From the NCBI GenBank assembly GCA_037179385.1, contig CM074187.1, positions 10,417,450-10,481,449 on the forward strand: a DNA stretch of 64,000 nt, read 5' to 3'. Source of the DNA: Holothuria scabra. Taxonomy: Eukaryota; Echinodermata; Holothuroidea; Aspidochirotida; Holothuriidae. The notes beneath the pieces are model-generated. The model was not told the DNA's origin. It saw only the letters and a list, made by a program, of their open reading frames with translations, and ran no database searches. Below are positions 53,296 to 63,517 of the stretch, piece after piece. How positions within the stretch are numbered: the first letter of the stretch is position 1; every line of letters starts with the position of its first letter. The position numbers were made by a program, and so were the translations under genes.

Positions 53296-53846
53296 AGGGG
53301 AAGTTTAAGCAAACTGTTAATTTTCACATGTGAAAGAGGAACAAAATCTACTCAGTGTGGTGAAAGTTCCATTCAAACCAGATATGTATTTCATGAGATA
53401 TCAATAAATGAAGCCAGTAGATTTGTGTTCAAAAGTGAGTTTGAGAGCAGCAGAGCTTATATCACTTCTTCACATTGACAAGGAATGTTTTGTTTTCCTT
53501 TGTTTTATCAGACTGTTGTGTTGACTTTGAAGTTAAAAGGAGTATGACCTCCCTGTGGGGGATGCAAAGTTTGTACAATTCTCATGCCACTTGTGCAATC
53601 ACATTTTAATAAGATGGGATTGTTGAGGAGAAAATCCAGTATAAAGTTTAAAGAAGAACAAAAGACTGCCCATTAATGTGGGGATGTGATGTCATAATTA
53701 TGTGCTTGCTTCAAGTTCACTTTTTGTTAAAAATGTGAAAACTTTACGTGTTCGTATCTTGAGAACCACCAGTCGGATTTCAATGCAAATTTCACCAAAA
53801 TGCTCTGAGTAAGTGCCCCTGTAACATACCAAATCCTGTTGTGACC
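53296..53846 (+). mobile_element. TTAA element family D, copy 2
   Basis: Flanked on both sides by TTAA (53292-53295 and 53847-53850). Begins AGGGGAAGTTTAAGC and ends CCTGTTGTGACC. It aligns with copy 1 over its full length with scattered changes and lies only 9 bases beyond the right end of the 720-bp element. Ends TTAAAGGGG fit the TTAAAGGRR pattern I remember for the Xenopus T2 elements of the Kolobok superfamily. TTAA targets are also used by piggyBac. Non-coding. Confidence 0.9.
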
Positions 53847-53850
53847 TTAA

Positions 53851-54183
53851 CCCCTTCTTTTTATGCTACACTCTGAGCTATATAGACAAATCCGGGCAGT
53901 TAAAGGCATATTTTCATCATCCCAAACAGTTCCAATTCTCCCAACTTACTTACTTCTAGCCCCTCCCACATTTATCTAGAACTCATCTTTATTCGGACAC
54001 AATCCTAGTTTACTGCTTCATGGCTTGTCCCAGTGGCCATACAAGTCCATCATGTTTAATCAAGACACTCTCAGTGCCCATGCTGTGTAATTTAGCTATG
54101 ATGCATTGTTTGAATGTGATGCCAATCAAAGAGCTGTACCAATTAGGAGTTTTGATATATGCATACTGAAACTGTAGTTTAGG
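53851..54183. other. no gene recognised
   Basis: Unique-looking sequence; a 66-codon minus-strand frame without recognisable features. Confidence 0.45.
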
Positions 54184-54687
54184 GTGACTGCTTTTAATGA
54201 AGTCGGTCATTAGTAGGGTGCGCCAGCCTTAAAAGTCTTAATTTTATTGTCTACTTCCGTGGAATTCTAAAACCTCATCTTTAGTGAAATTTAAAGAGCC
54301 TAGAGGTATTTTATTATGCAACCATCCATGATACACTCTAAGAGCATCCTGGTGAAATTTAACCAGGATAAGGGTAAATTGTAGTTTTCTATACACTTTC
54401 TGGTTAAAACCACCAGTTATCCGGATCAGAGAAACGCTTTCCTGGTTTAAGTAATGACTTTTTATAACATCTTGGTCGAAAATTTACATTTTGCTGGTTA
54501 AATTTAAACAGGATATCCGTATGATTTAACCAGAAAATGTATGAACATCTATTGACCCCTACCCTGACCACTTTCACCAAGATGGTTTTAGAGTGTACAG
54601 GTTAGCGAGATTGAGAGATTAAAGCTGATGGACCCAGTTATGGCCGACTAAATCAGACCATCACTTAGTTGCTAGGATTCGTCTATA
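54184..54687 (+). repeat. foldback repeat, family B copy 3, split by a nested element
   Basis: The left half (GGTCATTAGTAGGG, GCCTTAAAAGTCTTAATTTTA, AACCTCATCTTTAGTGAAAT, CAACCATCCATGA) and right half (AGCTGATGGACCCAG, CCGACTAAATCAGACCATCA, GGATTCGTCTAT) follow copy 4 in order. In copy 4 the joint is continuous (CAACCATCCATGAAAGAGG). Here it is interrupted by the 262-bp CACTCTAA element plus one extra TA. Confidence 0.83.
54334..54595. mobile_element. 262-bp element with CACTCTAA ends and TA target duplication, nested in family B
   Basis: The left end CACTCTAAGAGCATCCTGG and the right end (complement CACTCTAAAACCATCTTGG) pair, and TA flanks both sides (54332-54333, 54596-54597). The interior repeats CTGGTTAAA and its complement TTTAACCAG several times, analogous to the TTGGGCAAA words in the 1.46-kb element. 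Non-autonomous. The TA target suggests Tc1/mariner-type mobilisation, an inference from the duplication alone. Confidence 0.88.
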
Positions 54688-55100
54688 TATGGCCCGAAAG
54701 AACAACCGCTGGACATATATTGTTTGCAAAACCTTAAAGAACATGAAAATTTTGAAGAATAAATAGACCCAGTCGCTGCTTAATTGCCCCATTGTTATGT
54801 ACAGTTTTGTCAGAAAATTTGAGAGTCTTTCTTACCTTGACTGAACAACTTTTCTACATGTAACTAACATGAAATCATACATGTGGCAATCAGATAGTTG
54901 TAAGATAGATTTATATTTTGAACTTTTAACAACCTTGGTATCACGTGACATGGGTTGTATATCTTCTTCTGAAGTAAAACTCGATGAGTGATATCGATGA
55001 ATTGGTGAATAAATTGACAGAATGGCTTATACGCTAGGTAACTGTACAATCTATGTCAATGCGTAGTTACCTGCTATCTGGCTGTCGGACTGAGCAATTA
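54688..55100. other. no gene recognised
   Basis: AT-rich, a 61-codon minus-strand frame only. Confidence 0.45.
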
Positions 55101-55108
55101 AATCCGGT

Positions 55109-58100
55109 CAGTGGCGTAGCCAGGATTGAATTTTAGAGGGGCGGTAGGCAACAAGTGGGGGGGGGGGGGCTGGTACCTCCGAGGGTCAAACGCGTCAAGA
55201 CTATCTAAGAGGAGCGCCACCATCAGTTGGCGTGGAGCGAGGAAAATTTTGGGCTTGACGAACCCTCCAGATGGCCGGAAACGGCACTTCCCACGTGTTT
55301 TAAGCTACATGCACACTGCCTTGAAAAACGAATCTCATGTCTGCTACATCTCAAATAATGAAAAAAAATCAATCTATTACAGGGGTTGTCGGGGAACACT
55401 GCCCCCCCCCCCCCGTCAGGGCCTAAAAATGATAAAAATAAATTAAAAAAGATCTGAAAGGACTGAAGTTGGGTGATTTTGAACATATTTTTTCTTTTGT
55501 AATGCTATTTGGGTACATATCGGAATCGATTTTCAATCACTTCTTCTTAGCTCTGATAAACCACATACTATGTACCTTGCCCTACCTCCTCTCCGTCGGG
55601 GAAGGACGGCATTTTTCCGGGGAGGCCGAAAAATGGAAAACAAGAATAAGTGAAGTCACTGAATGGATGATCATGAACTATCTTTTTCTTTTGTAACGCT
55701 TTTACATGCATATCTGAATCGGTTTTTAATCACTGGTTACTAGCTCTTCTATCCCTCATCCTATATTCAATCCGTACGTGCAAGGTCATGTCCCGTCGGG
55801 GAAGGCTGCCCTCCCCTGTGGTTGAGAAAATCCAATTTCGTCGGGGAACCTTCATCTACAGCCTGATAAACTTCAGTCACCCAGACGATCTTCATGATTT
55901 TGCTTACTAGAAGACCATGTTCTTCAAGAAAACTCACGAAACTCCGAATTTTCCTCACAAAAAAGGGACAAGAGGTTGTTCATGTGCATGCAGTGCCCAA
56001 TGGTCTGCCATCTGGCCTGCCCCGACAATAGAATTCTAGCAACGGTAATAAAAATCGGCCAGGCCGTTTTCAGCCACACGTAAAGATAAACACTAGTGTG
56101 AGAATGTCTCCCCACAACTGTCTGACTGAAAATTCATTTGAAGCCACCTTGTAACGTGACATATTTTCAAATACGTTGGAAGTAGAATCAATTAAAGTCT
56201 GGAGTTCGGGCAGTCACGTGGAAAATGTCATCTGTTTTGTGGAATTTGCAATTGAATACAACGAAGATTCTTACAGAGTCAAAACAGAGTATGTTTTCAA
56301 TTCCGATCCATAGTTTTCCCCCGAAAAGAGACAAGACCGTTGCCTCTAATTGTAACAGTGATTTTTATCTGGTAATTTTCCGATCACTTAGTAAGTTGGT
56401 TTTCTCCTATTGAAGTGAAACTTTCATTTAAAAGGAGAGCTCAAATAAAGACTGCTTCATTTCTAGTTACGAATCTGGGAAATGCTATTTCCGGCTTCCT
56501 AAATGGTTAGATTTTTTTAACATTTTCTGTACGCTCCGCGCCAATTGATGGTGGCGCTACCCTTAGATAGTGTTTTGGTCGAACAGACTACTTAAGAGAA
56601 CAATGTATGCTTGCAAATTATTCTTCGTTTTGGGGCAATATTATGGAGTAAAAATTTTATTGCGAAAGAAAGCTAAAAAAATGACTGTTTTGTTTCTAGT
56701 TACGAGCCCGCAAAATGCCATTTCCTGCTGTCTGGGGTTCTCAATTTTTCAAAAAATTCTGTACGCTCCACTTAGATAGTATTAGAAGTACAGGATTACA
56801 TTTTCGGACATGAAAAGACAATTCTGCCCCTCCCTAACTGAAACGCTCTCGTAAGCCTATGTCAATATATAAAATATAAAACTTCAAATAGATGGGACGC
56901 CAAATTTTTTCCGCTGGGAAAATCTTCCAATATGGTCCGAGAGCCTTAATCTGCAAGATGATATTCAGAAACCCCAACAAAACTCGTAAAGTTAGAAATT
57001 TTCCTCCAATGTAAGCTTCAGATTGTTAAAAATGGCAACATTTTTCAATTTCGAAAGATACTCCGTAAAATAAATAACCAAAGTCAACTTTGCTAATCAT
57101 CACGAAATTCTACCTAATTATGCTCTTGAAAGGAATATCACCTAATGAAAACAGAAATTTTTCATTTTGCCCTTACCAAAAACCAGATTTTCTTTCATTA
57201 AATTCCAAAATTTCTCCAGTATAATAAGATCTTAATTTTCAAATCTTCGTTCAAAAAAATAAAAACTTTTCGGGCAGACTTCCAGCCTCGTCTAAAAGAC
57301 GTTACGCGTAGACCTAGTAAAGTTAAATGCATAAAAATGTTAAAATTTTCTTCAAAATAAACTCCATATTTTTAAGTATTTGTTAAAAAGAAGCCAAAAG
57401 TTTCGGCCCGCTGCGCGGGCCTCAAATTCTACCAAGTCGCGTCCCACCGGGACTAACTCATCGCCTCTGTCGGGGAGCCTGCCCCCCTGTCGGGCAAATC
57501 CTGGCGCCACCCATGATCTTAGAAAAATGGTAATACATACACTTTTTAGGGACCTCAAAACAGAGCATTTCTAATCTGTGACCTGGGGGATGAGACTAAA
57601 GGGAATCGGTATCTCCCTTTCCCTTGGGAAAAATTGCCAACTTCAGGAGGCCGTAGATCTCAAATGCGGCAATATTTGAATGGATTTCACTCCTTTAATA
57701 GGAAAACCAAAAGTAGTTATGTCCCCCTCTGAAAAACTTTCTTTTCGTTAGATTTCCTAGATGCAAAACGGTGCTATGCTTGGCAAAACTTTGAACTGAT
57801 TATAGGCCTACGTTTTAGCATTTTCCTTTTTGGGGACCACGAAAAATTTCAAAATACTCATTTTTAGTATTTGTGGAGATTTTACAAGTGACATGCATAG
57901 TATAAAAAAAAAACAATTTTTTCGGTTTTCAGTGGTGTCTAGAAGCAAAATGGTGCAGTATTTGTTCAGTCATCGGTGTATTAGGTAAAATTAAAATACT
58001 ACGAGTAAATTTCTCAAAATATTTAAACCGCAAAGCAGAAGTAGGGATCATGTGGGAAACGTAAAATCCGGACCTTGTGGACATTTTACGAATCCGCCCG

Positions 58101-58727
58101 GACGCCAGTGCCAACCAGAAAAAAGAAGACTTGTCGAAAAATAGTTCTACAGCGGCACTTGTCATGGGCAGGAGTGAGGCACCACATAGGCCTACTTGTA
58201 AAGGATGGAAGGGAAGAATTATTATTCGAAGGCAGTACCTTACCCTTACGGCATATTTTGTGTATGATAAAGTATAGGAATGGTCGTGTAAGAATGGTCT
58301 CCAGTGTATGATTGCATTGTTTTCAGTAAATCAACCAGCCATCCAAAAGGCAGAAAGGGTCTTAACCTAACAAAGTCACATTCGAGTTTCTCGCCGAGAC
58401 GTTCGTTTCATCTTCGAAGTGAAATGCAATAAACGACAGTGCAGATTATATACGGTATCTAGTTTAGTGAAAGTAGGCAGTATGAAGTTATTACTTGATT
58501 TGATACGTGCGCACAAAATGTGTTTTACAAATATTCATGCATGTTTTCTTAATTGTTACATATGTCCATTATTTACTGTTTTTAAAAGAAATGCTTCAAA
58601 GTTTATTTCCGTTCAAACATTTTATTTTTTCATAGTCACTTTATCAGGACGCAAAAAATCTGGGGGGCCTGGAGAAAATCTGGGGGGCTAGCCCCCAGCC
58701 CCCCCCCCCCCCGTGCTTACGCCACTG
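55109..58727. mobile_element. 3.6-kb hAT-like element, no transposase seen
   Basis: Left end CAGTGGCGTAGCCAGG; right end with complement CAGTGGCGTAAGCACGG. Flanks are AATCCGGT (55101-55108) and CATCCGGT (58728-58735), a 7/8 target duplication of the 8-bp hAT type. Both ends carry poly-G/C tracts (55157-55169; 58699-58712). Inside are tandem blocks with GTCGGGGAAGG (about 55590 and 55795) and a subterminal inverted pair, ACTATCTAAG plus AGCGCCACCATCA near 55200 and its complement near 56550. Another end-like word, GGCGCCACCCATGATC, is near 57508, perhaps from a nested or older element. Frames of 60-106 codons show no hAT transposase features, so the element is decayed or non-autonomous. Confidence 0.85.
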
Positions 58728-58918
58728 CATCCGGTTGACAGCAACAACTCTCTAGTTGAATACACACAGTCTGGATAACTCAATAAGATCTTCAAATAGA
58801 AATTACAAAGGATGCCGCAATAGAGATTCGATATTCATCGTATTTTACCACAATAAATTGTAATTGACAAACGTGAACTTGTGAACTATATTTAGTTACC
58901 TACATAAGAAGAGTTTAA

Positions 58919-59454
58919 GGTCGTACTAAGTTTTGATATGTTAGAGGAATACTCATTCTAAGCATTTTGTGAAATTTGCATTGAAATCCTATGTGTGGTT
59001 CTCAAGATATGAACAAGTAAAGTTGTCACATTTTCAGCAAGTAGTGAACTTGAATCAAGCACATATACCCCCACATGAATGGAAAGTCTTTTGCTTTTCT
59101 TATTTTCTCGTCAACAGTCCCATAGTATCAAAATGTGATTGCCTAAGTAGCATGAGGGCTTTTCAAAATTTTTAATACCCATGGGGGAGGTTCTATTTCT
59201 TTTAATATCAAGTTCAACACAACAGTCTGAAAAAAATCCGAAGGGAAACAAAGCATTCCTTGTCAATGTGAGGAAGTGATATAATCTCTGGTGCCCTTAA
59301 TCTTACTGCGGAACACAAACCTAGTAACTTCAATTGCTGGTATCTCGAGAAATAGCTTACATGTCCGATTTGGATTGTAAATTTCACGACACTGAGAAGA
59401 TTGAGTTCTTCTGTCACATGTGAAAATCGCAATTTTTAGCTTAAACTTCCCCCT
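58919..59454 (-). mobile_element. TTAA element family D, copy 3
   Basis: Intact TTAA on both sides (58915-58918, 59455-59458). On the minus strand it begins AGGGGGAAGTTTAAGC and ends CTTAGTACGACC, like copies 1 and 2. The centre is more diverged, but CACATTGACAAGGAATGC and CAATGCAAATTTCAC are kept. 536 bp, non-coding. Confidence 0.88.
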
Positions 59455-59458
59455 TTAA

Positions 59459-60975
59459 GTCTGTGAGCATGACCCAGAAGTACGCTTAAACCCTCAGAAA
59501 GGCTAATAAAATTTGCTGGACCCCGCCCCCCCCCCCCACCGGCCTTGCCCCCCCCCCCTTTTTTTTCGTTTTGTTTGTTTGTTACGGTGATCTAAAGTTT
59601 CTAAACGAAAAGTAAAAACGTGGCCCTCTCGGTGGGATAACTCCTTCATACAGCTAGCCTGCCTCTAAGTTATTGATTCCATTGAAACCTACTTCTCACA
59701 CACTCAACACATAGCATATGTTAATTGCACTAAATTTTACTAGTTTAAAACAAAGAATATTTTATTTCTTTATTTACAGCAACTTCTGTGTTAAGTTATA
59801 CTTTCCCTCTATAACAACATTGTGTCAATCAACCCTTGTATAAAAACTACGTGTCCTCTGGAAACGAATACGTGATATTTCACTTTTTATTTACACAATA
59901 AATTTTTCCATTATATCTTCCCCAACAAACGAATACTCAGTGAAAATTAGTAGCATATAAGTTTACGTTTGAGCTCTCCTAGCATGCATGGTCGTCCATA
60001 GTAATATGGTCGTTGCTCTACTTCAATTTCTGGAATTGTATAGTCAACATTAAGAAGAGAATTGCTGAATGTAGTACCTAAGGTAACAGCTATATTTTTG
60101 ATGGTTAGGCATACAATGTTTCAGCGGCATGGTTGTCAAGAAGTGGGATGATATGCAGTTGGCATTCTTCATGAAAGAGGAGCAAAATGTCATGTCCCTC
60201 GTTTTCCGTCTCGTCTCGTTTTCCGTGGAGGGACTGAAAGAGTGATAACGGACTCGTGAATTATGCTAGGTAGTTTGTTAAACAAGGTTTGACGACACAC
60301 AACCACTTACGTGTTTTACACTCTCAACTATAAAAAGGTTAAGTTGAAGTACCGTTGCAAATTCATCTCGAATACGTTGAAAAACCAGTCGGTTGGTCGC
60401 CTCTTGGTAAGACAGGTGGGAAATAAATACCGTTGGAATATTCTACAGCCACAGTTTACAAGTGGGTCTGGTCTACTCGTAAACTCTTTGGTGATTCCAG
60501 GATCAGGTCAGGGATCTGACTTTCAGACCCTTAACTGGATCAAAGGGTTAGCGCAATTATAGGTCAGTAACTTGATTTTAGAATCAGGTACGCTAAGAAC
60601 GACATACAAATTAATTTCTGAATATAATGTCGGTTAAATAATTCGACACATATTCAAGACTTGACGGCCTCCGCTACACTGTAACAAATCATGACTCAAG
60701 ATCGTGATCATTTTTTATTACTTTTAAGTCAATGTCTTTATGTGGTGCAGAAATAAAGTTGTAAAAAAATTGTAATAACAAACTGCCGTTGCAACTTCTA
60801 TTCTCACAAATTTAATGCCTGATATTTGTAAGCTGATATGGAAAAATGTGAACCCTATTCACTCGGTGGTAGATTGTTCGTGCTGTAATTATTCGTGAAG
60901 TCATTCTTGTACTAAACAGATTATCTTTCTTTTGTTTTCCTCATTTTCCCAAAACCGTCATTACTTTCATTGGTA
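59459..60975. other. no gene; two C-runs
   Basis: Two C tracts (59526-59538, 59549-59559) followed by eight T lie within GGACCCCG...CCACCGGCCTTG. They resemble the poly-C near hAT-like right ends but have no partner. A TACACTGTAACAAATCATG word at about 60676 resembles the left terminus of the CACTGT element at 11.8 kb, without a right end. An 83-codon plus-strand frame (60311-60562) is unfamiliar. Confidence 0.4.
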
Positions 60976-61240
60976 CACTTTAAAAGCAAAGAGTGAACTT
61001 AATCACTCTTGATTGGAGTGAAAAGTGTGAATTCACTCTATTAGAGAGTAAAGTCACTCCAGGAAGAGTGAAAGTCACTTCAAGAAGAGTGAAAATTCAC
61101 TCTTTAAGTGAGTACCTGCAGAAATCATTATTTAAGAGTACAGACACCCCGTCAAGAATGAAAGTTCTCTTTTTAAGAGTGAATTGCCACACTTTTGGAG
61201 TGAACTTAACAGTTTTCACTCTTCTAATGAGTAAATTTTC
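60976..61240. repeat. GAGTGAA/TTCACTC foldback repeat, right end missing
   Basis: Begins CACTTTAAAAGC after a TA, like the CACTCTAAAA elements. It then carries at least seven copies of AGAGTGAA or its complement TTCACTCT, including the perfect palindrome AGAGTGAAAATTCACTCT. No matching terminus is found on the right, so it is truncated or ends at an unrecognised point. A 94-codon frame across it is produced by the repeats. Confidence 0.65.
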
Positions 61241-61513
61241 TGGGGCGATGCGCACTGTTGAACAAGAAATTTCCTAACTGGTTAACGATAGCCCTAATCT
61301 CTAACCTAATCCCTAATCCTAACAAAGAATACAATCGATACAATACAAAGGCAACATCCAATCAAAAAACACTTTGTTAAACAGTGCGCATCTACCCAAT
61401 TTTCTCTGTCTTCATTTTCAGAGTATAACGATAAAAATGCTGTATTCCCTTTGTACAATATGGCTTCTAAGAAAACCGCATTTTTCAACCTTATCTACAC
61501 ATTTTAAATTTAA
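61241..61513. other. no gene; telomere-like words
   Basis: A stretch of CCCTAATCTCTAACCTAAT followed by CCCTAATCCTAAC (61291-61322) is reminiscent of degenerate CCCTAA repeats. The rest is AT-rich. Confidence 0.4.
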
Positions 61514-61766
61514 AGGTAAAGAGCAGTCCCCCAAACTTATTTTGAAGAAAAAGCTAAAAAACACAATTTTCATCTTATTTCTCTTCAAAGTATCTTTCAT
61601 TACATTTCATGACTTTACTATTGCATATTCAAGGTAAACCAAGCAGTTATTTCTGGTAAATTTCACATTTGAAGAGAAAAAATATTGTCACATGACTCTC
61701 AACAGCCAATCATGAAACTGGACAGTCTACTACACTTCTTCAATTTGGGATGACTGCTCCTGCCCT
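61514..61766 (+). mobile_element. TTAA element family C, copy 4
   Basis: Intact TTAA on both sides (61510-61513, 61767-61770), with inverse-related ends AGGTAAAGAGCAGTC and GACTGCTCCTGCCCT. It is the best-preserved copy and the reference for reading the interrupted copy 1. Shared blocks include CCCCCAAACTTATTTTGAAG, TTTCTCTTCAAAGTATCTTTC, TTGTCACATGACTCTCAA and AGCCAATCATGAAAC. 253 bp, non-coding. Confidence 0.92.
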
Positions 61767-61770
61767 TTAA

Positions 61771-62190
61771 AAGGAAACGAAAGCAGTTAGTGCGATTGTG
61801 CAGGCAGGACAGTACAAATACTTATTGCGGAATGAACTATTTCAGCATAATACCTCAGCACTGGAGTAAGTTGAGGAACATCCATATATCGGGAACACTT
61901 TAGAGCTCGGTATGGAATATATTTCTTCAATGCACCAATGATGTCAAATTGTAAAGACAGCCATGCATTCGTGACCCTAAACCGCAGCTTTATCAGTGAC
62001 TACACAAAATCTCAATTGCCGGGCACAGGCGGTCTTTGATTGAAAACAAAATTTTAAAAAAATGCAGAGAACCTCATATTGCAAAGCATGCACTGAGGAT
62101 GCCCTGGTTAACATTAGATGATTAGGAACGTGTGTACACATCAGGCAGTTATGTCCTGAAGTAGTTAAGTGGGGCTGTGTCTGATAATGA
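61771..62190. other. no gene recognised
   Basis: A 72-codon minus-strand frame only; no repeats of the named families. Confidence 0.45.
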
Positions 62191-62192
62191 TG

Positions 62193-62432
62193 CACTCTAA
62201 AAAATATTTAAACGATTTTGTTTAAAAATTAGGTTACTCACGAAAATGAGTATTTCTACTCGAAATAAGTGAGTACTTCAACTCAATTTGTGTAAAATTT
62301 TGCACAAATTCAGCAATTTGTGTAAAATTTTGCACAAATTCAGTTGAAGTACTCACTTATTTCAAGTAGAAATACTCATTTTCGTGAGTATCCTAATTTT
62401 TAAACAAAATCGTTTAAATATTTTTTAGAGTG
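62193..62432. mobile_element. 240-bp near-perfect palindromic element with CACTCTAAAA ends
   Basis: CACTCTAAAAAATATTTAAA at the left is matched base for base by the complement of the right end. The two arms of about 117 bases differ at only about five positions that I count. The centre holds two tandem copies of AATTTGTGTAAAATTTTGCA plus CAAATT, each itself a palindrome. TG lies on both sides (62191-62192, 62433-62434). It shares its terminus with the 54.3- and 16.9-kb elements but has a different interior built on AGTGAGTACTTC and ACTCATTTTCGTGAGTA. The match between arms suggests recent origin or arm-to-arm conversion. Confidence 0.9.
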
Positions 62433-62434
62433 TG

Positions 62435-63284
62435 AGTATTGGACAGTTGAGGGGGGGGGGGGGTGGAACTGTCTGGGGTGATAATACTTGACTTTAAGGT
62501 AAAATAAAACATTTCAATTTCAAAGAATAACACAAGATCTTAGAAGCAATCTTCCATCTTCCGGTATAACATGATGTTTCGTAACTTTGATGTAACTAGA
62601 AGTATAGTTGCATCAAAGTTACGTAATGTCATGTAAAACGGAAAGATTTCTCACAAGATCTTTTATGTTTTAACAAGGATTACATATCTTTAAACAAGTG
62701 AAAGGGAAATGTTGCGTTTGAAATGCTCCAACATAGCATTAAAAGTAAATAGCTCTAGTCATTATTAAATCATTCGGTCTCAACTATATAAATCCTGGCA
62801 ATAGCTTCATATCCTTAACAGAAGAGCTATGGAAGTTGCATCTTTTGAAAAGTTGAAAGTTTGGGTGAACAAACTGTTCTGAACAACAAAGAACTGAATA
62901 TCTATCTGAGGAAAACTTGTTTCTTGAAAAGAACTGGCTACCATAGAGCCTTGTTTCTAATTATTTATCACTCTTTGTCGATAAATATTGGTTTTATAGG
63001 ATGAAATTCCCTTGTAAAACAAACGCAGTATTTCCCTTTAAGGTTTTAAGACATCTGATAAAACGTATATTCTTCTATTATAGATCCTCTAAATTTGCCA
63101 CTGGACTATTTCTATGTAATTTTGAACATTCAAATCAGTGCTTCAATTCGCTTGCTTTATACCTCAGATTTTAAGTGCATGCACAACCGCTTGCTAGTGT
63201 TGTTGATTAGACCATTTTCTTTGCCTTTTTTGCAGTTCATTCGTCACTGGCTGCAGCTCTACTGAACTACTGATAACATGTTTT
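62435..63284. other. no gene; one G-run and a small hairpin
   Basis: A run of 13 G is at 62451-62463. A hairpin pairs ACGTAATGTCATGT-like sequence (about 62620) with ACATGATGTTTCGTAACTTTGATG (about 62569), with TTTGATG and CATCAAA facing each other. Otherwise AT-rich. Confidence 0.4.
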
Positions 63285-63517
63285 TAGTGACTGTATGCCG
63301 CCATTAGTGGGGTCCATCAGCCTCAAATCGTCTTTATTTTATATTAACATGAATTTCAAACCCTCATATTTAGTAAAATTGGAGAATTCAAGATACAAAT
63401 TAGTGTACAACCATCCATGAAAGAGGTAAGCAAGGATTTCGAAAGATTTAAAGGTGACGGACCCCACTTATTGCCGACTAAAATCAGACCATCATTTGCT
63501 GTCCGGATTCGTGTATA
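63285..63517 (+). repeat. foldback repeat, family B copy 4
   Basis: The arms GCCGCCATTAGTGGGGTCC/ATCAGCCTCAAATCG and GATTTAAAGGTGACGG/ACCCCACTTATTGCCG face each other, ending in TCCGGATTCGTGTATAG. The centre CAACCATCCATGAAAGAGG is uninterrupted and serves as the empty-site reference for copy 3. The left outer arm is more diverged than in copy 1, so the true start may be 20-40 bases earlier. Confidence 0.75.

Noticed and set aside
61291..61322. Telomere-like CCCTAA words
   Set aside because: Irregular and without two consecutive perfect hexamers in phase; too short to call an interstitial telomere.
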